A stretch of DNA of 64,000 nt from Thauera sp. (GCA_017302295.1 JAFLDS010000002.1:186001-250000), one strand, 5' to 3'; shown: positions 39,034 through 47,251, numbered from the stretch's first letter. A program made the numbers and translations. The notes: generated by a model not told the origin, from the sequence alone.

Positions 39034-40115
39034 GCTGCGCAGGCTCCGGCCTGCTTGGCGAGTTCGCCCTGCAACTGCGTCAGGCTGGGGGTGATCACCG
39101 GGATGAAGGCGCCCTCCACCCAACGCCGCGCGAAGTCACGATTCTGGTCGCGCAGATAGGCGCGCCCGCCGCTGGCGTCGAGTTCCAACCCCAGTGCGCT
39201 CTGCACGATCTCGGCGAGCCGGATGCGGATGCGGAACAGCGCGGCCGGCTCGGCCACGAAGCGGCGGCTCGCCAGCCCGTCGCGGACCGCACCGACGAGT
39301 TGCTCGAGTTCCGTCGTCACCTCGCTGACACGCGGCAGCAGGATGCTATGTGCACCCTGGCCCTGCGCGGCGGCGGTGCGCAGCGCAACACGCGCAAGGC
39401 CGATCGACATCCCCAGTTGCAGCGACAGGAAAGCCGGACGCACGCCGGGGCAGAAAGTGCGTGCGTCCTCGTGCAGCACATGCTCGGGGCCGATGTCGGC
39501 GGCACGCACATCGATGGCCGCGGTGTTGCTGCCCCGCAGCGCCACCAGATCCAGGTCTGCACTGCGCGTCACGCCAGCCTCGCTGTCGGTGATGGCAACC
39601 ACCATCGGCGTCGCCCCGTCGGTGCGCGCGACTGCGGCCGCGACGATGAAGCCGGCCTTGCGCAGGTTCGTGACCCACGGCAGCCGGCCGTCGAGTTGCC
39701 AGCGCGCGCCTTGCGGCGTCGCGTTCAGCTGCAAGGACTCGATGCCCGACAGGAACTTCATCGCGTTCGACAGCCCGGTGGCACCCCCGAACTCACCCGC
39801 CAGCAGGGCCGGCAACCAGCGCTCGCGCAGAGCTTCGTTGGGCGACTGCAGCAGGTATTCGACGAAGGTGCGCTGCCCCCAGAACACGAAGGCGGCGGTC
39901 AGCGAACGCTCGGCGACGGCGGCGATCGCCTCGACGCCGTCGAAAGTATCGCCGCCGTCGCCGCCCAGCGCTTGCGGCACGCCGATGCGGAACAGCGCTC
40001 GCCGTCCGAGCTCCGGAACGAGCAGATCGGCCTCTGCGGTGCCGAGGTTGTATGCGTCGGCACGGGTATGGAACCAGTCAAGGTCGGCGGCTACGGAATC
40101 GGCGCGGGCATTCAC
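39030..40115 (-). CDS. SfnB-like acyl-CoA-dehydrogenase-fold flavoprotein (first copy)
   Basis: A 361-residue protein of the acyl-CoA dehydrogenase superfamily, in the SfnB/DszC/DszA-partner group of flavin-dependent enzymes acting on sulfur compounds. Regions seen: N-terminal helical domain (about 15-100, RRALFRIGVPQALGGDGGD), the middle beta domain with NAMKFLSGIE and WVTNLRKAGF, and a C-terminal helical bundle. The usual catalytic glutamate of true acyl-CoA dehydrogenases is not evident. It starts with GTG overlapping the ahpD-like stop (GTGA). Encoded inside a transporter operon, it may oxidise the imported organosulfur compound. Confidence 0.72.
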   Translation of the reverse strand: MNARADSVAADLDWFHTRADAYNLGTAEADLLVPELGRRALFRIGVPQALGGDGGDTFDGVEAIAAVAERSLTAAFVFWGQRTFVEYLLQSPNEALRERWLPALLAGEFGGATGLSNAMKFLSGIESLQLNATPQGARWQLDGRLPWVTNLRKAGFIVAAAVARTDGATPMVVAITDSEAGVTRSADLDLVALRGSNTAAIDVRAADIGPEHVLHEDARTFCPGVRPAFLSLQLGMSIGLARVALRTAAAQGQGAHSILLPRVSEVTTELEQLVGAVRDGLASRRFVAEPAALFRIRIRLAEIVQSALGLELDASGGRAYLRDQNRDFARRWVEGAFIPVITPSLTQLQGELAKQAGACAA

Positions 40116-40672
40116 GGCTGCAGCACTCCGGGGCGGAAGTCCTGCAGTTGCGGGTTGATCTCGCTCGCGGCCAGGTTGTTGGCGAAGTTGCACAGCGTCG
40201 CCAGGCTGACGCCGAGCACCACCTCGAGCGCCTGCGCCTGGGTAAAGCCCGCGTCGATGAAGTCCTTCAGCTCACCGTCGCCGACGTTCCCGCGGCTGAC
40301 GATGACCGCGCGGGTGAAAGCGACGAGCGCGTCGTAGCGCGGATTGCCGGTCAGGCCGCGCTGCTGCAGCGCGACCACCGTGGCGCGGTCGAAGCCGGCC
40401 TTCTTCAGCGCGATCGCCGAGTGGCCGCTGACGCAGAATTCGCAGCCGTGCACGCTGGCGGCGGTGATCTGCACGACCTCGCGTTCCGCCAGGGTCAGGC
40501 TGGTCCGGCCATTGATCTCGCCGACGGTGAAATAGGTCTCCACCGCAGTAGGCGCGTTGGCCAGTACACCGATCAGATTGGGCACGAAGCCGTTATTGGT
40601 GAGCGCGCGCTCGATGAACGCGCGGCTGGCTTCAGGGGCAGTCTCGAGGTTTTGCAGGGGGAGCCGGGACAT
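40112..40672 (-). CDS. AhpD-like carboxymuconolactone decarboxylase-family protein
   Basis: A 186-residue all-helical protein with the redox pair HGCEFCVSGH (CxxC plus His, about residues 74-83), as in AhpD and related alkylhydroperoxidase-like proteins. The frame continues upstream through the sulfur motif, but ATG 40672 (MSRLPLQNLE) is the sensible start. It is the first gene of the ahpD-sfnB-transporter unit. It may reduce peroxides produced when flavin oxygenases uncouple, or regenerate a partner; the role is inferred. Confidence 0.82.
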   Translation of the reverse strand: MSRLPLQNLETAPEASRAFIERALTNNGFVPNLIGVLANAPTAVETYFTVGEINGRTSLTLAEREVVQITAASVHGCEFCVSGHSAIALKKAGFDRATVVALQQRGLTGNPRYDALVAFTRAVIVSRGNVGDGELKDFIDAGFTQAQALEVVLGVSLATLCNFANNLAASEINPQLQDFRPGVLQP

Positions 40673-40727
40673 GGTGATCGATCCGTTGTGGAAACGGGCG
40701 CCATTGTGATCAGGCAGGACATCGGAC

Positions 40728-40754
40728 CGAACCAAGAAAATCTGCGTTGCTTAT
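40728..40754 (+). promoter_or_regulatory. Sulfur-island motif before ahpD-sfnB-ABC unit
   Basis: CGAACCAAGAAAATCTGCGTTGCTTAT: the clearest copy of the recurrent element, on the plus strand, 56 bases upstream of the leftward ahpD-like start. I use it as the reference sequence. Confidence 0.6.
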
Positions 40755-40856
40755 CAACGGCTGATGCATATCGATATACCGTCCGCCGGGTGCCATCCGC
40801 GGTCCTCATCACTCAGGCGGGGAGAACCGCCCCCCGCCCCCTGGGGCTCCAACCCG

Positions 40857-41699
40857 CTACAGCCCGAACAGCCTGGCCGCGTTGCCGTACAGCACCTTGT
40901 CCAGCACCGACTCACGAAAGCCCAGCTCGACGAAATCGCAAATCGACTGGCGGATCGGCCTGAAGGGATAGGACGATCCGAACAGAAACTGATCGGCCAT
41001 GAAGCCGTTCGCCGCTTCCACATACGGTTTGCTGCCGGCGACGAACAGGTACATGTCGGGCACGAGGTGGATGTTCTCGTAGCGGAAGGCCAGGCCGATG
41101 GCCTGCGCCACGTTCGGCCACCAGCCGTGGTAGCAGACGATGGGCAGTCGCGGGAAAGCGCGCGCGACGTTGGCCAGCGGCGCAGGGTCGTTGAAGCGCG
41201 GGTCGGGCGTGGTCGGCCCGGTCATCAGGAACACCGGCACGCCAAGCTGCGCGCACACCTCGTAGATCGGGAAGTAGGCCGGATCGTCGACGTGGCGCGC
41301 CGGGCTGCCGAAGCCCGGCTCGATGTCGATGCCCGCCAGGCCGAGTTCGCGGATCGCGCGCTCGGCCTCGTCCACCGCAGCCCGCCCCTGGATCACCGGG
41401 TCTACACCGGCGATGCCGAGCAGCTCGTCGTGACCGTGGGTGATGCGGTGGATCTGCTCGATGGGCAGGTGCTGGGACGGTGTGTGCCGCCCCACCACCA
41501 CCGCCTTCGTCAGCCCGGCATCGCGCACCTCTGCAAGAAAGCCCTCCTGCGTGTGCGAGCGGGTGAAGTGCTCGTCGCTGCCGCGCGTGCCCACGCGCCG
41601 GTTGAGCCAGCGCGCCGTCTCGTACTCGGGCGTGCCCGGCGTGGCGCCGAAGAAGTCGTGCAGAAAGGCCGGCCGGCAGCGCATGTCGATGACGTTCAT
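40857..41699 (-). CDS. Amidohydrolase family protein coupled to SsuD
   Basis: A 280-residue TIM-barrel protein of the amidohydrolase_2 (ACMSD-like) family: it opens [13 protein letters not shown] (normally D-x-H-x-H; here the first metal motif reads DMRCR, without histidines), has [23 protein letters not shown] and ends in the hallmark [11 protein letters not shown] with FGSSYPF before it. The missing HxH suggests altered metal binding. It overlaps the ssuD stop by 4 bases (ATGA) and ends that transcript. It may process the aldehyde or acid left after desulfonation; this is inferred only from coupling. Confidence 0.75.
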   Translation of the reverse strand: MNVIDMRCRPAFLHDFFGATPGTPEYETARWLNRRVGTRGSDEHFTRSHTQEGFLAEVRDAGLTKAVVVGRHTPSQHLPIEQIHRITHGHDELLGIAGVDPVIQGRAAVDEAERAIRELGLAGIDIEPGFGSPARHVDDPAYFPIYEVCAQLGVPVFLMTGPTTPDPRFNDPAPLANVARAFPRLPIVCYHGWWPNVAQAIGLAFRYENIHLVPDMYLFVAGSKPYVEAANGFMADQFLFGSSYPFRPIRQSICDFVELGFRESVLDKVLYGNAARLFGL

Positions 41700-42844
41700 G
41701 CGGCCTCCTTCACCGGCTCGGGCTTGGTCACGGTGCTGGCGTCGAACGGGCCGCCGGTGATGACCTGGTCCTGGATCGTCACCGGCGCCTTGCCCGGCAG
41801 CAGCGGGAACACCAGCTCGGCGAAGCGCCAGGCTTCTTCCAGATGCGGGTATCCCGACAGCACGAAGGTATCGACGCCGAGGTCGGCATACTCCTTCAAC
41901 CGCGTGGCCACCGTCTGCGCATCGCCCACCAGGGCGGTGCCCGCGCCGCCGCGCACCAGGCCCACCCCCGCCCACAGGTTGGGGCTGACCTCGAGCTTGT
42001 CGCGGCGGCCGCCGTGCAGCGCAGCCATGCGGCGCTGGCCTTCGGAATCCATCGTCGCAAAGCGCGCCTGCACCTTGGCGATGGTGTCGTCGTCGAGGCG
42101 GCTGATGAGCTTGTCGGCCTCGGCCCAGGCTTCCTCGTTGGTCTCGCGCACGATCACATGCAGGCGCACGCCGAAGCGGACCTTACGCCCGCGGCTGGCG
42201 GCGCGCGCCCGCACGTCGGCGATCTTCTCGGCGACGGCGGCGGGCGGCTCGCCCCAGGTCAGGTAGGCGTCCACCTGCTCGGCCGCCAGGTCGTGCGCGG
42301 CGTTCGACGAGCCACCGAAATAGAGCGGCGGATGCGGCTTCTGCACCGCCGGGAAGAGCAGTTGCGCGCCCTGCACCTTGTGGTGTTCGCCGTCGAAATC
42401 GACCTTCTCGCCGTCCAGCAGCCGGCGCCAGATGGTCAGGAACTCGCTCGCCTCGTCATAGCGCGCATCGTGGTCGAGGAAGATACCGTCGCCGGCCAGT
42501 TCCGCCGAGTCGCCGCCCGCCACCACGTTGAGCAGCAGGCGACCCTGGGTGGCCTGGTCCAGCGTCGCCGCCATGCGGGCCGCCGCGGTCGGCTTGGTCA
42601 GGGCGGTGCGCAGCGCCACCAGCAGCTTCAGTTTCCGCGTGACCGGCGCCACGCTGCCGGCCACCACCCAGGGATCGAGGCAGCCGCTGCCGGTGGGAAT
42701 CAGGATGCCGTCATAACCGAGGTTGTCGGCGGTCACCGCGATCTGCTGCATGTAGTCGATGGTGACCGGCCGGCCCGAATTGGACTTGCCGAGATAGCGG
42801 GTGTCGCCCGAGGTGGGCAGGAACCAGAAGATTTCCAGGCTCAT
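41696..42844 (-). CDS. ssuD: FMNH2-dependent alkanesulfonate monooxygenase
   Basis: A 382-residue luciferase-fold TIM barrel, aligned along its full length with E. coli SsuD (381). It cleaves alkanesulfonates to aldehyde and sulfite using O2 and FMNH2. Matching segments: [12 protein letters not shown] (Cys55 for Cys54), [34 protein letters not shown] (in part), [14 protein letters not shown] (catalytic-region His/Arg), and [15 protein letters not shown]. Its flavin partner is probably MsuE at 44248-44832. It follows a sulfur-island motif by about 110 bases and overlaps the amidohydrolase gene. Confidence 0.95.
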   Translation of the reverse strand: MSLEIFWFLPTSGDTRYLGKSNSGRPVTIDYMQQIAVTADNLGYDGILIPTGSGCLDPWVVAGSVAPVTRKLKLLVALRTALTKPTAAARMAATLDQATQGRLLLNVVAGGDSAELAGDGIFLDHDARYDEASEFLTIWRRLLDGEKVDFDGEHHKVQGAQLLFPAVQKPHPPLYFGGSSNAAHDLAAEQVDAYLTWGEPPAAVAEKIADVRARAASRGRKVRFGVRLHVIVRETNEEAWAEADKLISRLDDDTIAKVQARFATMDSEGQRRMAALHGGRRDKLEVSPNLWAGVGLVRGGAGTALVGDAQTVATRLKEYADLGVDTFVLSGYPHLEEAWRFAELVFPLLPGKAPVTIQDQVITGGPFDASTVTKPEPVKEAA

Positions 42845-42953
42845 GAGTGATCCTCTCGAATGGAATGCCGATCAGCGTTGTAAGGGTAAGGACGCCATAT
42901 GAGCGTTCATCGGCGCCGTGCGGGATCCAATTGTCCGGATATGCGCGCAGAAT

Positions 42954-42980
42954 CGAACCAAGAAAACCTGCGTAGCTTTG
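42954..42980 (+). promoter_or_regulatory. Sulfur-island motif before ssuD-amidohydrolase
   Basis: CGAACCAAGAAAACCTGCGTAGCTTTG on the plus strand, 110 bases before the leftward ssuD start. It matches the reference copy at 22 of 27 positions; only the CTTAT end differs. Confidence 0.55.
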
Positions 42981-43038
42981 CGCTCATCCGGGAAAGCGCA
43001 TGGCGCGGTTTTGCGCCGGCCCGTGCCGTGAACGAGGA

Positions 43039-43074
43039 ACGGCGCGCTGCCTCCCGATGGAGGAAGCGCGCCGT
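43039..43074 (-). terminator. Long hairpin after sfnG
   Basis: ACGGCGCGCT pairs with AGCGCGCCGT, with an inner CCTCC/GGAGG pairing, 17 bases beyond the sfnG stop. It is a near-perfect 36-base hairpin without a clear T-run, likely to end or stabilise the msuE-sfnG transcript before the ssuD promoter region. Confidence 0.65.
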
Positions 43075-43090
43075 CCGAATTGCGCGCGGG

Positions 43091-44206
43091 TCAGGCCAGC
43101 GCGTCCGCCACTTCCCGCTTCGGCGCGACCGTGCGCGCCTTCGCTTCGAGTTCGCGCACCAGCGGCAGCACCTTGTCGCCGAAGTAGGCGACTTCTTCCT
43201 GGAAGTGCAGGAAGCCGCTCAGGACCAGATCCACGCCGACAGCCTTGAGCGCGACGATGCGCTCGGCGATCTGCTGCGGCGTGCCGATCAGGTTGGTCTT
43301 GAAGCCGTCGTTGTACTGCACCAGATCCTGGAAGGTGGATTTCGCCCAGTTGCCCTCGCCTTCCGGGCTCGCCTTGCCGGCCTGCTTCACCGCCTCGCCG
43401 AAGGCATTCACCGCTTCCGGGTCGGCCTTGTCGATGATCTCCTGCAGCACCGCCTTCGCTTCCTCCTCGGTGTCGCGGGCGATGATGAAAGCATTGACGC
43501 CGATCTTCACCGTGTGGCCGTTGGCCGCCGCCTTGGCGCGGATATCGTCCACCTGCGCCTTGATGCCCTCGACGGTGTTGCCGTTGGTGAAATACCAGTC
43601 CGACACGCGCGCGGCCATGTCGCGCGCCGCACGCGAGCTGCCGCCCTGGAAGATCTCGGGGTGCGGCTGCTGCAGGGGCTTGGGCTTCAGCGTGTAATCG
43701 TGGAAGCGGTAAAAATCGCCCTTATAGGTGAAGTTGTCCTGGGTCCAGATGCCCTTCAGCACCTCGATGAACTCCTGCGAACGGCGATAGCGTTCGTCAT
43801 GCTCCAGCCAGGGCTCGCCGATGCCGTGGAACTCGCCGCGGAACCAGCCCGACACGACATTCACCGCCACGCGGCCGCCGGTGAGCTGGTCGATGGTGGC
43901 GATCTGCTTCGCCAGCACCGCCGGATGCCACGGACCGGGGAGCACGGCGGCGATCACGCGCAGCTTCTCGGTCGCGGCCAGCAGCGCATGACTGATCGCC
44001 ACCGACTCGTGCTGGTATTCGGCGCCGTAGCCGGCGGTGAAGCGGATCTGCGACAGCGCGTACTCGAAACCCGCGTTTTCGGCGATCTGCGCCAGCTTGC
44101 GGTTGTAGTCGATGTCCCAGCTCGTGCGCTGCTCGATCTTGCTGACGACCAGCCCCCCGCTGACGTTGGGCACCCAGTAGGCGAACTTGATGTTCTCGCG
44201 GCTCAT
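43091..44206 (-). CDS. sfnG: FMNH2-dependent dimethyl sulfone monooxygenase
   Basis: A 371-residue luciferase-fold flavin monooxygenase. SfnG converts dimethyl sulfone to methanesulfinate. The sequence opens IKFAYWVPNVSGGLVVSKIEQRTSW (in part), the characteristic SfnG start, with FRGEFHGIGEPWLEHDERYRRSQEF and NVVSGWF as FMN/substrate regions. It is less like SsuD or MsuD than like SfnG of Pseudomonas. It follows msuE by 41 bases, and a sigma-54 promoter precedes both. Confidence 0.9.
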   Translation of the reverse strand: MSRENIKFAYWVPNVSGGLVVSKIEQRTSWDIDYNRKLAQIAENAGFEYALSQIRFTAGYGAEYQHESVAISHALLAATEKLRVIAAVLPGPWHPAVLAKQIATIDQLTGGRVAVNVVSGWFRGEFHGIGEPWLEHDERYRRSQEFIEVLKGIWTQDNFTYKGDFYRFHDYTLKPKPLQQPHPEIFQGGSSRAARDMAARVSDWYFTNGNTVEGIKAQVDDIRAKAAANGHTVKIGVNAFIIARDTEEEAKAVLQEIIDKADPEAVNAFGEAVKQAGKASPEGEGNWAKSTFQDLVQYNDGFKTNLIGTPQQIAERIVALKAVGVDLVLSGFLHFQEEVAYFGDKVLPLVRELEAKARTVAPKREVADALA

Positions 44207-44247
44207 GCTCTCGTTTCCTTGATGTTGTCGATGATGTTGTCGATGAC

Positions 44248-44832
44248 TCAGGCCGCCGCGCGCACGGGCTCGTGCAAGCTCGACACCGCCGGCTGGCGCG
44301 GCCGCAGGAAGGGCCGTGCCCGCTCCGCGGCGAGATCGATGCGCGCCTGCAGCGCCGGGCTGGTGATCTGGTAGTTCTCGATCTCCGCCTCGCTGCCATA
44401 CACGCCGATCGGCAGCGTGTGCGCCTGGAAGAAGCTGAACAGCGGACGCAATTGATGCTCGATGACGAGCGCGTGACGATCACTGCCGCCGGTCGCCGCC
44501 AGCAGCACCGGCACGTCGATCAGCGCGTTGTGGTCGACGAAGTCGAACAGATGCTTGAACAGGCCGGTGAAGGAGGCGCGATACACCGGGCTGGCGACGA
44601 CCAGGAAATCGGCCGACTCGATCGCCGCGATGTCGGCCTTCACGTCGTCGGGCAACTGCGACGGATACAGCGCCCCGGCCAGCTTGGGGCCGACAGTGCC
44701 AAGTTCGATCAGACGCACGTCGATCGACGCCTGCTCGCCCAGCGCATCGACGAGCGCTTCGACCACGGTCAGGGTGCGGGAGGGACGTTGCAGGCCGCCT
44801 GAAACGGCGACCACCTTGATCTGCTTGCTCAT
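44248..44832 (-). CDS. msuE: NAD(P)H:FMN reductase MsuE type
   Basis: A 194-residue flavodoxin-fold FMN reductase that supplies FMNH2 to SfnG and SsuD. Signatures: VVAVSGGLQRPSRT (8-21), the FMN-phosphate loop ASPVYRASFTGLFKHLFD (about 79-96), and LLAATGGSDRHALVIEHQLRPLF (in part). MsuE/SsuE family; the arrangement msuE-sfnG behind a sigma-54 promoter favours MsuE. A C-terminal tail of about 20 residues is not typical. Confidence 0.88.
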   Translation of the reverse strand: MSKQIKVVAVSGGLQRPSRTLTVVEALVDALGEQASIDVRLIELGTVGPKLAGALYPSQLPDDVKADIAAIESADFLVVASPVYRASFTGLFKHLFDFVDHNALIDVPVLLAATGGSDRHALVIEHQLRPLFSFFQAHTLPIGVYGSEAEIENYQITSPALQARIDLAAERARPFLRPRQPAVSSLHEPVRAAA

Positions 44833-44900
44833 GTTTTTTGCCTTTCTGTGTTGATTCAGCCGTTTTGGGGCATGCCGACATTGGCACTTGCATCGGTAAA

Positions 44901-44916
44901 AGCAGTTCGCGTGCCA
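44901..44916 (-). promoter_or_regulatory. Sigma-54 promoter of msuE-sfnG
   Basis: On the minus strand the sequence is TGGCACGCGAACTGCT. GG and GC are separated by exactly ten bases, with GGCAC-N5-CTGC against the consensus GGCAC-N5-TTGC. An AT-rich stretch (TTTTTTATCTTTTATAAA on the plus strand, 44919-44936) lies just upstream and could bind IHF. Transcription would start near 44890, about 57 bases before the msuE start codon. Confidence 0.8.
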
Positions 44917-44961
44917 GATTTTTTATCTTTTATAAACAGCATGTTGCAATTCTCGCCGGAA

Positions 44962-45027
44962 TCACGCTGCTGCGTGACCAGCAGATCCTCGGCCTGATTG
45001 CTGCATGCGCAACACGCCGCTGCGTGA
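44962..45027. promoter_or_regulatory. Two paired palindromes upstream of the sigma-54 promoter, probable SfnR enhancer sites
   Basis: TCACGCTGCTGCGTGA (44962-44977) and ACACGCCGCTGCGTGA (45012-45027) are the same 16-base palindrome, 50 bases apart, at about 45-125 bases upstream of the sigma-54 promoter. That position and pairing are typical of enhancer sites for sigma-54 activators. The SfnR-type activator encoded at 52408-53499 is the natural candidate binder. Confidence 0.65.
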
Positions 45028-45062
45028 AAGGCGCCGATTGCGACTGCGGGATCGCCGCCGCC

Positions 45063-45917
45063 TCAAGCACGGTTGTCATACACGTCGCGCCACACCAGCA
45101 ATCGGCGCTCCGCGAGTTGCAGCAGGCTGTCGCTGAGCTTGCCCAGCAGCGCCAGCACGACGATCGCGACGATCACCAGGTCGGCCCGCGCCGTCTCGCG
45201 GCCGTCGGTCAGCAGATAGCCCAGGCCGCGCGTCGCCGCAATCAGCTCGGCCGCGACCAGGAACATCCACGCCAGCGACAAGCCACTGCGCAGCCCGGTC
45301 AGCAAGTTGGGCAGCGACGCCGGCAGGAAGATGCGCACGATCAGGCGCCAACCCTTCAGGCCGAAGATGCCGCCGACCTCGACCAGCTTGCGGTCCACGT
45401 TCTTGATACCTGCGACCAGGTTCAAATACACGGGGAAGAAGGCGCCGATCGCGATCAGCGTGATCTTCGGCGCCTCGTCGATGCCCAGCCAAAGCAGCAG
45501 CAGCGGCACCCAGGCGAGAGACGGGATCGCGCGCAGCGCCTGGAAAGTCGGATCGAGATAGGCCTCCAGCGCGCGGGACAATCCCACGGCGGCCCCGACC
45601 AGCAGCGCCAGCACGGCGCCGATCGCGAATCCCGCCAGCACGCGCGCGCTGCTCACCACGACATGGCTGAACAGATCGCCGCTGCCCGCCAGCTCGATCA
45701 GCGTCGCGACCAGCTCGGAGGGCGCTGGCAGCAGATGGGCGCTGATCCACCCCAAGCGCACCACCGCCTCCCAGGCCACCACCAGAATCAGCGGCACGGC
45801 CCAGCCCCTGAACTGCGCCAGGAGACGGCCCGCCCAAACCTGGCCCGCCAGAACCCGCCCGCCGCCCGCCCCGCCTACCGGGGCCAGCGCGGAGTCCAAT
45901 GTGGAAACCTTGCTCAT
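45063..45917 (-). CDS. SsuC/TauC-type ABC permease (third set, no local ATPase)
   Basis: A 284-residue permease with about six helices after a 40-residue N-terminal arm rich in Gly/Ala. The ATPase-docking loop is VGGIFGLKGWRLIVRIFLPASLP (about 180-202, in part), with RSGLSLAWMFLVAAELIAATRGLGYLL. It follows the binding-protein gene by 10 bases. No ATP-binding subunit gene is adjacent, so it must use one encoded elsewhere, for example one of the two SsuB-like ATPases in this window. Confidence 0.85.
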   Translation of the reverse strand: MSKVSTLDSALAPVGGAGGGRVLAGQVWAGRLLAQFRGWAVPLILVVAWEAVVRLGWISAHLLPAPSELVATLIELAGSGDLFSHVVVSSARVLAGFAIGAVLALLVGAAVGLSRALEAYLDPTFQALRAIPSLAWVPLLLLWLGIDEAPKITLIAIGAFFPVYLNLVAGIKNVDRKLVEVGGIFGLKGWRLIVRIFLPASLPNLLTGLRSGLSLAWMFLVAAELIAATRGLGYLLTDGRETARADLVIVAIVVLALLGKLSDSLLQLAERRLLVWRDVYDNRA

Positions 45918-45927
45918 CGCGGCATGC

Positions 45928-46899
45928 TCACTTGATCACGGCGCGGGCGTAGGACGGCTCGACCAGTGCGTCGACGACCGCGCCCACGTTGGTGCCCTTG
46001 CGCACGAGGTCTTCCTCGACGAGGATCGGCGCCGCCGCCTTCAGCGCCTCGACATGCTCAGTGCCCGGCACCGGCTTGCTGAAGTCGTTGCGCGACAACT
46101 GCAGCCGAGCGACCTCGATCGGCAACTTGGCCTCCTCGGACACCAGCTTCGCCGTCTCCTCCGGATTGGCGACGATCCACTTGCGCGCCTTCTCGTACGC
46201 CGCGATCACGCGCTTCACATAGGCCGGATGCTCGCTGGCGAAGCGTTCGCTGGTGTTCAGGAAGCCGTAGGTGTTGTAGGCCACGTTGCGATACAGCAGG
46301 CGCGAGCCGGCCTGCACCTCGCTGCCGGCCATCAGCGGATCCAGCCCCGCCCAGGCATCCACCCTGCCCTGCTCCAGCGCGGAACGGCCATCGGCATGCT
46401 GCAGCGCGAGGATCTCGACGTCGCTCTTCGACAGCCCCTCCTGATGCAGGCTGCGCAGCAGGAACAGGAAGGGATCGGTGCCCTTGGTCGCGGCGACCTT
46501 CTTGCCCTTCAGATCCTTCACCGACTTGATTGGCGAATCCTTGGGCACGAGCAACGCCGTCCACTCGGGGCGCGAATACACATACACGCTCTTGATCGGG
46601 TTGCCGTTGGCCTTCGACAGCACGGCCGCCAGGCCGGCGGTGCTACCGAAATCGACACTGCCGCTGTTGAGGAACTCGAGCGCGCGGTTGCTGCCCTGGC
46701 TCAGCACCCATTTCACCGGCACCCCGTCGGCCTTCAGATCGTCCTCCAGCCAGCCGAATTTCTTCAGCACGAGGCTGGGCGGCGAGTAATAGGCGTAGTC
46801 GAGGCGCAATTCGGCCGGCTTATCGACGGCGTGGGCGACGCCGGTGGCGAGCAGCACACCGGCAGCGGCGAGGGTGAGGCGTTTGATGGTTTTCAGCAT
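45928..46899 (-). CDS. SsuA/TauA-type substrate-binding protein (third set)
   Basis: A 323-residue periplasmic binding protein. The signal peptide MLKTIKRLTLAAAGVLLATG ends about AHA (residue 24). The domain reads LRLDYAYYSPPSLVLKKFGW (in part), then SGSVDFGSTAGLAAVLSKANG and VDAWAGLDPLMAG, the standard sulfonate-binding loops. The start at 46899 has AGGGA upstream, and that Shine-Dalgarno lies within a perfect 10-bp inverted repeat. Confidence 0.87.
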   Translation of the reverse strand: MLKTIKRLTLAAAGVLLATGVAHAVDKPAELRLDYAYYSPPSLVLKKFGWLEDDLKADGVPVKWVLSQGSNRALEFLNSGSVDFGSTAGLAAVLSKANGNPIKSVYVYSRPEWTALLVPKDSPIKSVKDLKGKKVAATKGTDPFLFLLRSLHQEGLSKSDVEILALQHADGRSALEQGRVDAWAGLDPLMAGSEVQAGSRLLYRNVAYNTYGFLNTSERFASEHPAYVKRVIAAYEKARKWIVANPEETAKLVSEEAKLPIEVARLQLSRNDFSKPVPGTEHVEALKAAAPILVEEDLVRKGTNVGAVVDALVEPSYARAVIK

Positions 46900-46902
46900 G
46901 AT

Positions 46903-46934
46903 GGATCCCTGTGGAGTGCTTGATACAGGGATCC
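46903..46934 (-). promoter_or_regulatory. Leader hairpin that would sequester the SsuA (third set) ribosome-binding site
   Basis: GGATCCCTGT (46903-46912) and ACAGGGATCC (46925-46934) are perfect complements around a 12-base loop. In the leftward transcript the 3' arm ends four bases from the start codon and includes the AGGGATCC Shine-Dalgarno. Folding would hide the ribosome-binding site, so translation may be regulated or dependent on an unfolding partner. Confidence 0.55.
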
Positions 46935-47251
46935 CTCTGTGCACCGATCGTGCCAGATAAAAATGTTCCTACTTTTCCTACACTTGCGTCATTCTCTCAG
47001 CGTCCGGGATGGTGCGTTTGCAGCAGACGCCGGCGAAACTGCTGCAAACCCAACAGCGGGGTCCGGTACCGGATGGATCAGGGAATATCCATCGCGTTTC
47101 CACGAGTCAGCCCTGGCGGCCAAGCAAGGACTGATCGCTCTGGTGCAGCCCAGCGCCGATAGGCAGGCGTCGATTCATTTTCGATTCAGTAACGAGCGCT
47201 TAAAGTGCCGGCTCTACCCATCGCCTCCAACCATTGCACCGGAGCCGTCCG
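46935..47251. other. Divergent intergenic region with inverted repeats
   Basis: This stretch between the third ssuA gene and a rightward periplasmic protein gene holds no gene I can support. It contains an 11-bp inverted repeat, GTTTGCAGCAG (47016-47026) with CTGCTGCAAAC (47039-47049), and a 12-bp palindrome TCCGGTACCGGA (47062-47073). The AT-richer segment at 46953-46982 may be the ssuA promoter, but it does not match the sulfur-island motif well. A CATTTTCGATTCAG run (about 47177-47190) may be the rightward promoter area. Confidence 0.4.

Noticed and set aside
44881-44895. A second TGGCAC-containing sequence (TTGGCACTTGCAT) near msuE as sigma-54 promoter
   Set aside because: The TGGCAC and TTGCA parts overlap instead of having the 10-base GG-GC spacing, and it lies on the plus strand, pointing away from msuE.
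46953-46982. Possible sulfur-island motif before the third ssuA gene (GATAAAAATGTTCCTACTTTT)
   Set aside because: Only short AAAAA and TTCCT segments agree with the reference and spacing differs by two bases, so the match is not better than chance.
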